64,000 bases of DNA from Clostridia bacterium (lineage in GTDB: Bacteria; Bacillota; Clostridia; Christensenellales; CAG-138). The notes below the pieces were generated by a model. That model was not told the origin of the DNA. It did no database searches and saw only the letters and a list, made by a program, of their open reading frames with translations. Numbering within the stretch: position 1 is the first letter of the stretch; each line of letters opens with the position of its first letter. The stretch spans positions 20,742-84,741 of the forward strand of contig JAFWMS010000014.1 in the NCBI GenBank assembly GCA_017545535.1, given 5' to 3'. This document shows, one piece after another, positions 58,019 to 64,000 of this stretch. The position numbers were made by a program, and so were the translations under genes.

Positions 58019-59311
58019 TTACGGGGTGACGATGTCGGGATAGGTCTCGTTGATCTTCTGATAGAAGGTGGCGAGGGCAGTATCCTTATCGACGGAGCCC
58101 TTGAAGTACTCCTGCAGGCAGCTCTGAAGGCTCTCGTTCAGGATCTGGTCATAGTTGGTGTGGTTCTCCCACTTGATGTTGCCAGCCAGCTTGGAGAAGG
58201 CCAGGATGTCGTTCTGGCCGCCCAGGAAGGCGCTGCCGTAGGCGGGATCATTGGCGAACTTCTCAACGACCTTGGTATTGTTGGGATACTGAGCCTCGTT
58301 GGCGACCAACTTCTCGCAGACTTCCTCGTTCACGGTGAAGGTCTCGAAGATGTCCTTCAGCATGGCGGTGTTGTCGGAACCGGTGGCAGCCAGCAGCCAG
58401 GTGCCGCCCCAGAAGTGAGCCATGGGGCCTTCGCAGATGGCCCAGTCACCGAAGCAGCCCTTCTCAGGATCCTGCGCATTGCCCATGCAGAAATTGAAGT
58501 ACCAGGCGGGTCCGAAGAAGCACATGGTCTTGCCGTCGGCAAACATCTGCTGGTTCTTCTCATCGTCCCAGATACCGCAGTCCAGGGTGTACTCGTTCTG
58601 GATGAACTTCTCGGTCTGAGCGATCCAGGCTTCGATCATGGGATCGAACTGGAGGTTCTTCTCTTCATCGACCCAGGGCATGGTGCAGTTGTTGGAGAAC
58701 ACACGGTAGGTCTCAGCAAAGGAAGCGGTCATGTAGTAGCCCTTGGCCTTGGCATCGGCAGCCACGGCTTCGAACTTCTCCCAGGAATCCAGCTTCGCCT
58801 GGACTTCGTCGGGCTCATCGGTGCCCAGCACGTCCTTGGCGATGCTGCGGCGATAGATCAGCGCGGAAGGGCAGCACTGGAAGGAAACACCCTTGCAGAT
58901 GCCGTTCGCGTCGCTGGCGGCCTTGATGGTGTACTCATACATGGTGTCCGCGTTGGCATAGCCGAGCTGATCGATGCCCATGGTGTACTCGGAATCCACG
59001 TACTTGCCGATGTAGTCGGCCTCGGCCAGGAACATGTCGACCTTCTCATCGTCGGCAGCGGTGGCCTGGTTCAGCAGGGCCTCGTCCAGCTTCTGCTGGT
59101 AGACGCCGCCATCGCTGGGATTGATGATCCAGTTAACGGTCACGCCCTCGGGCACGGTGTAGTACTTCTCAAAGAATCCCTTGAACTCTTCGTTCCAGGC
59201 ATAGATGTTGAACACCTTGCCCTGGGAATCTTCTGCGGCGGCGGGCTTGCTGATGGTCACGATGGAGACCAGCATGAGCAGGCACAGGACGACAGAGATG
59301 AGCTTTTTCAT
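58019..59311 (-). CDS. Extracellular sugar-binding protein (CUT1 family)
   Basis: A 430-residue exported protein with a signal peptide (KKLISVVLCLLMLVSIVTI, cleavage near AAA-ED) and no lipobox Cys. The mature part (VFNIYAWNEEFKGFFEKYY, ALIYRRSIAKDVLGTDEP, then AICEGPMAHFWGGTWLLA) has the type I extracellular solute-binding fold. AGAAGGAGA precedes the ATG. Given GH5 and GH94 neighbours, beta-linked gluco-oligosaccharides are the likely ligand. Confidence 0.85.
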   Translation of the reverse strand: MKKLISVVLCLLMLVSIVTISKPAAAEDSQGKVFNIYAWNEEFKGFFEKYYTVPEGVTVNWIINPSDGGVYQQKLDEALLNQATAADDEKVDMFLAEADYIGKYVDSEYTMGIDQLGYANADTMYEYTIKAASDANGICKGVSFQCCPSALIYRRSIAKDVLGTDEPDEVQAKLDSWEKFEAVAADAKAKGYYMTASFAETYRVFSNNCTMPWVDEEKNLQFDPMIEAWIAQTEKFIQNEYTLDCGIWDDEKNQQMFADGKTMCFFGPAWYFNFCMGNAQDPEKGCFGDWAICEGPMAHFWGGTWLLAATGSDNTAMLKDIFETFTVNEEVCEKLVANEAQYPNNTKVVEKFANDPAYGSAFLGGQNDILAFSKLAGNIKWENHTNYDQILNESLQSCLQEYFKGSVDKDTALATFYQKINETYPDIVTP

Positions 59312-59383
59312 TTGGGTTTTCTCCTTCTTTTATTTTTGAGCCTTGCGACTCTATTTTTAAGACGCTTTGCGCACCTTAAAATC

Positions 59384-60394
59384 CTATTGGATGGTTCGGA
59401 CCGTGTCCCCTTCCAGCAGCCGTCCGGGGATCATGGTCTGCCGGGGGATCCACTCCTTGGGCCGCTCGATGATCTCCACCAGCGCCCGGGCGGCCTCCCG
59501 CCCCATGGCCTCGGCGTCCTGCCGGTAGGTGGTGAGCCGGGGGCGCAGCACCTGGGAAAGAAGGATGCCGTCGTATCCCGCCACGCTGATGTCCCCGGGG
59601 ATGGACACGCCCTGCTTCTCCAGTTCGTTCATCCCGCCGATGAAGGAAAAGTCATCGGGGTAGAGGATGCAGGTGGGCCGATCCTTCAGGGCAAGGAGCC
59701 GTCTCGTCGCCAGGCCGCTCGCCTTGGGGTCGTGATAATTGGCCGTCTCGATGTACCCCTCCGGGATCGTCACTCCCAGCTCGGCGCAGGTCTTGTGGAA
59801 GCTGGCCAGCCGCTTCTGGGTGACTGAGGTGATCTCCCCGTGGATGAAGGCGATCTTCCGATGACCCTTGCCGTACACGTATCGGACCAGTTCCGCCATG
59901 CCCCCCACGTTGTCGGAGAGGACCGCGCTGCAGCTGTCGAACACGTAGTCCAGGGTGACCGTGGGGATGTCGCTGTTCACCAGCTTGATCACCGCCGGGT
60001 CCGTGAAATCCACCGAGGCCACGATCACGCCGTCGCAGTTGCGGTACTTGGCGTGCTCGTAATAGTCCATGGGCACGGCGCCGATATCCCGGGAGATAAA
60101 GGTGATATCGTACCCGCTTCGCTCCGCCTCCTGCTTCACGCTCTCCAATATCTGAGAGAAATACTCATGGGAAAGGCCGCTAGAGGTCTTGTCCACGAAG
60201 AGGACCCCGATGTTGTGGGACCGGCCCAGCTTCAGCGTCCTCGCCGTGGCGTTGGGCAGATACCCCATCTCCTTGGCCACTTGACGGATGTGGGCGGCAG
60301 TCTCCGCGTTGATGTCGCTGTGGCCGTTGAGAGCCTTGCTGACGGTGGCGCGGGACACGTTGCATCGAAGAGAGATATCCGTGATCGTGACCAT
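59384..60394 (-). CDS. LacI-family transcriptional regulator
   Basis: A 336-residue repressor. The helix-turn-helix and hinge read VTITDISLRCNVSRATVSKAL and LPNATARTLK; the rest is a sugar-binding LacI core (HNIGVLFVD, YDGILLSQVLRPRLTT, RLLEGDTV). I start at 60394; the extra eight residues of the longer frame are not family-like. It is the first gene of the operon that runs through the transporter to M20. It should bind the 14-bp boxes at 60476 and 60626 and release them on sugar binding. Confidence 0.88.
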   Translation of the reverse strand: MVTITDISLRCNVSRATVSKALNGHSDINAETAAHIRQVAKEMGYLPNATARTLKLGRSHNIGVLFVDKTSSGLSHEYFSQILESVKQEAERSGYDITFISRDIGAVPMDYYEHAKYRNCDGVIVASVDFTDPAVIKLVNSDIPTVTLDYVFDSCSAVLSDNVGGMAELVRYVYGKGHRKIAFIHGEITSVTQKRLASFHKTCAELGVTIPEGYIETANYHDPKASGLATRRLLALKDRPTCILYPDDFSFIGGMNELEKQGVSIPGDISVAGYDGILLSQVLRPRLTTYRQDAEAMGREAARALVEIIERPKEWIPRQTMIPGRLLEGDTVRTIQ

Positions 60395-60475
60395 AAAGCA
60401 CCGTCCTTCCCACAGCATTGAAAACGATTTAGCTCAAATCAGCAGGTTTTTGGTCCAGATCGAAGAAAAACAAGC

Positions 60476-60525
60476 TTAATCGATTTCGATACTTGTATTA
60501 TAATTATTCATCTTGTTCCCGTCAA
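60476..60525 (-). promoter_or_regulatory. Promoter and LacI operator of the lacI/ABC operon
   Basis: Minus strand TTGACG (60520-60525), 17-base spacer, TATAAT (60497-60502). The box TCGAAATCGATTAA (60476-60489) sits just downstream of the -10, where a bound repressor would block transcription. The same box occurs in the divergent promoter. Confidence 0.8.
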
Positions 60526-60583
60526 CCCCCTAATCGAAAAAAAATTTTTTTGAATATTAAAGCTGTTTTTCCCATTTTCCCCC

Positions 60584-60639
60584 TTTACAAACGGTCGTTG
60601 TTTCGTTTATAGTATACATGTTGACTTAATCGATTTCGA
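60584..60639 (+). promoter_or_regulatory. Promoter and LacI operator of the GH94 gene
   Basis: TTTACA (60584-60589), 18-base spacer, TATAGT (60608-60613). TTAATCGATTTCGA (60626-60639), identical to the inverse of the lacI box, covers the region just after the start of transcription. Confidence 0.75.
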
Positions 60640-60671
60640 AAAGTCTGTCTGAAATATAAGGAGCGAACGCG

Positions 60672-63083
60672 ATGCGATACGGTTATTTCGATGACGAAGC
60701 CCGGGAATATGTAATCACCCGGCCCGACACGCCCCTGCCCTGGATCAATTACCTGGGCAATCAGGGCTTTTTCTCTTTGATCTCCAATACCTGCGGCGGC
60801 TACGCTTTCTATCGGGACGCCAAGCTTCGGCGCATCACCCGCTTCCGATATAACAACGTACCCCACGACGAAGGCGGACGGCTCTTCTATATCTGCGACG
60901 GGGACGCGACCTGGAGCCCTGCCTTCCTGCCGACCAAAACGGCTTTGGACAGCTACCGCTGCCGCCATGGCCTTGGATACTCCGTCTTCGAGGGGAAAAA
61001 GAACGGTGTGGAAGCCGAGCTGATCGTCATGGTCCCCATGGGCGCAGCCTGTGAGCTGCAGAAGCTGACCCTGACCAATGCGTCTACGGAAGAAAAAAAG
61101 CTGACGGTCTACGGCGCCGTGGAGTGGTGTTTGTGGAACGCGGTGGACGACTCCACCAACTTCCAGCGGAACTGGAACATCGGCGAGGTGGAGATCGAAG
61201 GGAGCACCGTCTACCACAAGACCGAGTACCGGGAGCGCCGGGATCACTACGCCTTCTACTCCGTCAACGCCCCCATCGCCGGTTTCGACACGGATCGGGA
61301 CACCTTCCTGGGTCGGTTCAGGGGCTGGAGTGAGCCTCAGACCGTGGCACAGCGGATTTCCTATAATAGTAAAGCTTCCGGCTGGGCCCCCATGGCCGCC
61401 CTGCGGCTGGAGGTCACCTTGGCCCCCGGCGAAAAGAAGAGCTTCCTCTTCCGCCTGGGATATGTGGAGAACCCCCAGGAGGAGAAATTCTCCGCCCCCG
61501 GCGTCATCAACAAAACTAGGGCCCACGCCCTGCTGGCCGCATACGACACGGTGGAACAGTTCGACGCCGCCTTGGCCGAATTGAAAGCCTACTGGGCGAA
61601 GCTCCTCGATCGGTTCACCGTGAAGAGCAGAGAGGAGAAGCTGGATCGGATGGTGAACATCTGGAACCAGTACCAGTGCATGGTCACCTTCAACATGAGC
61701 CGCAGCGCTTCCTATTATGAAAGCGGCACCGGCCGGGGCATGGGGTTCCGCGACAGCTGCCAGGACCTTTTGGGCTTCGTGCATCTGATCCCCGAGCGGG
61801 CCCGGGAGCGCATTTTGGACATCGCCTCCATCCAGTTTCCTGACGGCAGCACCTACCACCAGTATCAGCCCCTGGATAAGCGGGGCAACGCGGACGTGGG
61901 CTCCGGCTTCAATGACGACCCTCTGTGGCTCATCGCCTGCACCACAGCCTACATCCGGGAGACCGGTGACTTCACCATCCTGGACGAGCCCACCCCCTTC
62001 AACAACGAGAAGGGCAGCGAAGTGCCCCTTTTGGAGCATCTGCGCCGCAGCATCCACTATACCGTCACCCACCGAGGCCCCCACGGTCTGCCCCTCATCG
62101 GCCGGGCCGACTGGAACGACTGTCTGAACCTGAACTGCTTCAGCAACACCCCCGGCGAAAGTTTCCAGACCTGCTCCAACTTCGAAAGCGGCAAGGCGGA
62201 GAGCGTGTTCATCGCGGGCATGTTCGTGAAGTACGGGAAGGAATACGCGGAGCTGGTGGATCGGCTGGGCCTTTCGGACGAAGCTAAGTCGGTCCTCTCC
62301 GCCGTGGACGAGATCGAGCAGGCCGCCAAGACCGCCGGTTGGGACGGTGCCTGGTTCCGCCGGGCCTACGATGCCTTCGAGCGGCCCGTAGGCAGCTCCC
62401 TCAACGACGAGGGCCAGATCTTTATCGAGCCCCAGGGCTTCTGCGTCATGGCCGGCATCGGCGGCAGAGAATACGGCGTAAAGGCCCTGTCCTCCGCTGA
62501 AAAGTATCTGGGCAACGGCTTCGGTTTGGAGATCCTCTACCCCTGCTACACCACCTATCGGGATTATCTGGGCGAAGTCTCCTCCTATCCTCCGGGATAT
62601 AAGGAAAACGGTTCCGTGTTCTGCCACAACAACCCCTGGGTCACCCTGGCCTACTGCACCTTGGGCGACGGCAACGGAGCGTTCGATCTGTACACCCGCA
62701 ACGCCCCCGCCTATATCGAGGATAAGAGTGAGATCCACCGCACCGAGCCCTACTGCTACAGCCAGACTATCGCCGGACGGGACGCCCAGAACTACGGCGA
62801 GGCCAAGAATTCCTGGCTCACCGGCACCGCCGCCTGGTCCTTCGTGGCCGTCAGCCAGGGGATCTTGGGCATCCGGCCCGACTACGACGGGCTTCGGATC
62901 CATCCCTGCCTGCCGGACGATATGGACGGCTTCACCGCCCGCCGCGTCTTCCGGGGCGTGCCGTACGAGATCACCGTCCGCCGGGGCGAGCAAAAGGGCC
63001 TCCTTGTGGACGGCAAGCCCGTTGAAGGGGACCTGGTGCCCCTGAGCTCTGGTCCCCTGTGCGCCGTCACGGTCACGATATAG
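60672..63083 (+). CDS. GH94 disaccharide phosphorylase (cellobiose-phosphorylase-like)
   Basis: An 803-residue protein, the normal size for GH94. The N-terminal beta-sandwich (PWINYLGNQGFFSLISNTCGG, FRYNNVP) precedes the (alpha/alpha)6 barrel. GRADWNDCLN (480-483 = DWND) holds the general-acid Asp; RDSCQDLLGFVHL and DGSTYHQYQPL form the phosphate and sugar pocket; CYSQTIAGRDA is near the C-terminus. It splits a beta-linked disaccharide with phosphate to give glucose-1-phosphate and saves ATP. Cellobiose is likely; chitobiose or laminaribiose cannot be ruled out. It acts after GH5 and the importer. Confidence 0.88.
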   Translation: MRYGYFDDEAREYVITRPDTPLPWINYLGNQGFFSLISNTCGGYAFYRDAKLRRITRFRYNNVPHDEGGRLFYICDGDATWSPAFLPTKTALDSYRCRHGLGYSVFEGKKNGVEAELIVMVPMGAACELQKLTLTNASTEEKKLTVYGAVEWCLWNAVDDSTNFQRNWNIGEVEIEGSTVYHKTEYRERRDHYAFYSVNAPIAGFDTDRDTFLGRFRGWSEPQTVAQRISYNSKASGWAPMAALRLEVTLAPGEKKSFLFRLGYVENPQEEKFSAPGVINKTRAHALLAAYDTVEQFDAALAELKAYWAKLLDRFTVKSREEKLDRMVNIWNQYQCMVTFNMSRSASYYESGTGRGMGFRDSCQDLLGFVHLIPERARERILDIASIQFPDGSTYHQYQPLDKRGNADVGSGFNDDPLWLIACTTAYIRETGDFTILDEPTPFNNEKGSEVPLLEHLRRSIHYTVTHRGPHGLPLIGRADWNDCLNLNCFSNTPGESFQTCSNFESGKAESVFIAGMFVKYGKEYAELVDRLGLSDEAKSVLSAVDEIEQAAKTAGWDGAWFRRAYDAFERPVGSSLNDEGQIFIEPQGFCVMAGIGGREYGVKALSSAEKYLGNGFGLEILYPCYTTYRDYLGEVSSYPPGYKENGSVFCHNNPWVTLAYCTLGDGNGAFDLYTRNAPAYIEDKSEIHRTEPYCYSQTIAGRDAQNYGEAKNSWLTGTAAWSFVAVSQGILGIRPDYDGLRIHPCLPDDMDGFTARRVFRGVPYEITVRRGEQKGLLVDGKPVEGDLVPLSSGPLCAVTVTI

Positions 63084-63172
63084 GCTGCGATTCCTGCTTT
63101 TCGGCCAACCAGAAACAAAAAAGCAGCAGCGTTGGCCGTTGCAAAGTGCCGAAAAGCATGGTATTTTTATTC

Positions 63173-63372
63173 TATAATAGCGAGGGTATGGGCCCTCTCT
63201 GTTATATACCCCACTTAAACCCGTCCCATCGCACTCCACTTTATGCGTGGGAGGGGCAAAAGAAAGGAGCAATACCGCCTTGTTCAGCGGTGCGGCAGTG
63301 TGGAGACCTGCCGTAAAGTCCGAGAGATATAGCTGCTCTCGGGCGAAACGGGGATGCGGAGGCTGAACCGTT
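63173..63372 (+). ncRNA. Structured 5' leader of the MsmX-like ATPase gene (candidate cis-RNA)
   Basis: A TATAAT box at 63173-63178 (its -35 is poor) would start a ~190-base leader. At least four stems are visible: GAGGG/CCCTC (~63182-63198), ACCGC/GCGGT (63274-63291), CGGCAG/CTGCCG (63293-63313) and CCGAGAG/CTCTCGG (63320-63342). The word GGAGACCTGCC recalls the cobalamin B12 box, but the rest of that riboswitch is not found. Whether it is a riboswitch or only a leader is open. Confidence 0.4.
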
Positions 63373-64000
63373 ATGAGCAAAAAGATGGCAACCGTACAAC
63401 TCAAGAACATCAAGAAGGTCTACCCCTACATCAGCGGCGAACAGAAGAAGTCCAAGAAGAAGGCCGACGACCAGCCCCAAAAGAAGATCAACCTGCAGAT
63501 CACCGACGAGGGCGTGGTGGCGGTCCAGCAGTTCAGCCTGGATATCGCCGACAAGGAGTTCATCGTGCTGGTCGGCCCCTCCGGCTGCGGCAAGTCCACG
63601 ACGCTGCGGATGGTGGCCGGTCTCGAGGAGATCACCGACGGCGAGCTGCTCATCGACGGCAAGCTGGTGAACGACATCCCGCCCAAGGACCGGGATATCG
63701 CCATGGTCTTCCAGAACTACGCCCTGTATCCCCACATGACCGTGTATGAGAACATGGCCTTCTCCCTGAAGCTCCGCCATGTGCCCAAGGCCGAGATCGA
63801 CAAGAAGGTAAAGGAAGCGGCGGAGATCCTGGACATCACCCAGTATCTGAACCGTAAGCCCAAAGCCCTGTCCGGCGGCCAGCGGCAGCGTGTGGCCATC
63901 GGCCGGGCCATCGTCCGTGCGCCGAAGGTCATGCTCATGGACGAGCCCCTTTCCAACCTGGACGCCAAGCTGAGGAACGAGATGCGGGCGGAGATCATCA
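63373..64000 (+). CDS. CUT1 sugar ABC ATPase (MsmX/UgpC-like), 3' end outside window
   Basis: The first 209 codons are visible. Walker A (GPSGCGKST, ~76-84), Q-loop [10 protein letters not shown], the signature [14 protein letters not shown], Walker [13 protein letters not shown] and the D-loop are all intact. Residues ~17-50 carry an unusual Lys-rich insertion ([17 protein letters not shown]) before strand 2, absent from most MsmX proteins. The regulatory C-terminal domain lies beyond the edge. It is likely the shared ATPase for CUT1 importers such as the permease pair at 56-58 kb. Confidence 0.88.
   Translation, partial: MSKKMATVQLKNIKKVYPYISGEQKKSKKKADDQPQKKINLQITDEGVVAVQQFSLDIADKEFIVLVGPSGCGKSTTLRMVAGLEEITDGELLIDGKLVNDIPPKDRDIAMVFQNYALYPHMTVYENMAFSLKLRHVPKAEIDKKVKEAAEILDITQYLNRKPKALSGGQRQRVAIGRAIVRAPKVMLMDEPLSNLDAKLRNEMRAEII

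Noticed and set aside
63291..63320. Cobalamin riboswitch
   Set aside because: GGAGACCTGCC resembles the B12 box, but the upstream GGGAA and GCCACTG elements are missing and the CTGCC arm pairs locally. Kept only as an unclassified structured leader.
60585..63413. A 942-codon open frame on the minus strand opposite the GH94 gene
   Set aside because: It is the mirror of a high-GC gene whose domains and motifs are clear on the plus strand; the antisense product is low-complexity Gly/Val/His-rich and has no ribosome site.

Overview
The window looks like chromosomal DNA of a high-GC, spore-forming member of the Clostridia, probably a gut bacterium. The evidence is SpoVAD/SpoVAE, single-membrane lipoproteins, GGAGG ribosome sites, many clean sigma-A promoters with 17-bp spacers, and ABC/TRAP transport and glycoside-hydrolase genes typical of Christensenellales/Oscillospirales. 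The exact taxon cannot be fixed from the sequence. Coding density is high and most genes sit in tight, overlapping operons. No rRNA, tRNA or CRISPR array was seen.

Layout. 1-4.7 kb: the edge of a membrane-anchored Ig-like/transglutaminase protein, a tandem GNAT acetyltransferase, a scar of a C69 peptidase, a cupin between palindromic repeats, and a nitroreductase. 4.7-10.3 kb: a complete ABC importer operon (DUF3798 binding protein, double ATPase, two permeases, DUF6672-type protein) with a terminator after the binding-protein gene. 10.5-11.9 kb: spoVAD-spoVAE behind a possible sigma-G promoter. 12.0-21.4 kb: a five-gene predicted immunity or signalling locus with two TIR-TM-LRR proteins, a 1,271-residue protein with a degenerate TIR and giant LRR ectodomain, an HD-RyR protein and a SLOG-SLATT-like membrane protein. 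It ends at a strong terminator. Only one of the three TIR domains keeps the catalytic glutamate. This is my best candidate for a little-described system.

21.4-30.8 kb (minus strand): plsC-DUF4392-radC, a type I pullulanase lipoprotein, and a poly-gamma-glutamate operon (pgsB-pgsC-pgsW-pgsW), pgsB possibly leaderless. 30.9-43.0 kb (minus strand): a gamma-glutamyl/Tat cluster with an SLC13 permease, two gamma-glutamyltransferases (one with a Tat signal), a TPR/Sel1 protein, a NagA-like protein that has lost every catalytic residue, tatA/tatB-like, tatA, tatC, a DUF6305-like lipoprotein, a DctM-type permease, a 51-residue membrane protein and an M14 deacylase. Together these suggest extracellular making, trimming and uptake of glutamyl compounds.

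43-52 kb: a PHP phosphatase, a GMP synthetase lacking its glutaminase half, and an NCS2 purine permease. The last two are separated by a lower-GC island bounded by paired TGACAAC boxes and by two ~540-bp direct repeats. The island holds transposon remnants (TnpV tail) and an Rrf2-controlled set: NTF2-like protein, Rrf2 regulator, PNPOx-ferredoxin, zinc macrodomain and SirTM-class sirtuin. Two promoters share an identical operator. 52-64 kb: a Pr6Pr membrane protein, then a LacI-controlled beta-glucoside locus (lacI, binding protein, two permeases, GH5, MBL hydrolase, M20 peptidase) divergent from a GH94 phosphorylase, with the same 14-bp operator in front of both arms. The window ends in an MsmX/UgpC-type ATPase behind a highly structured leader.
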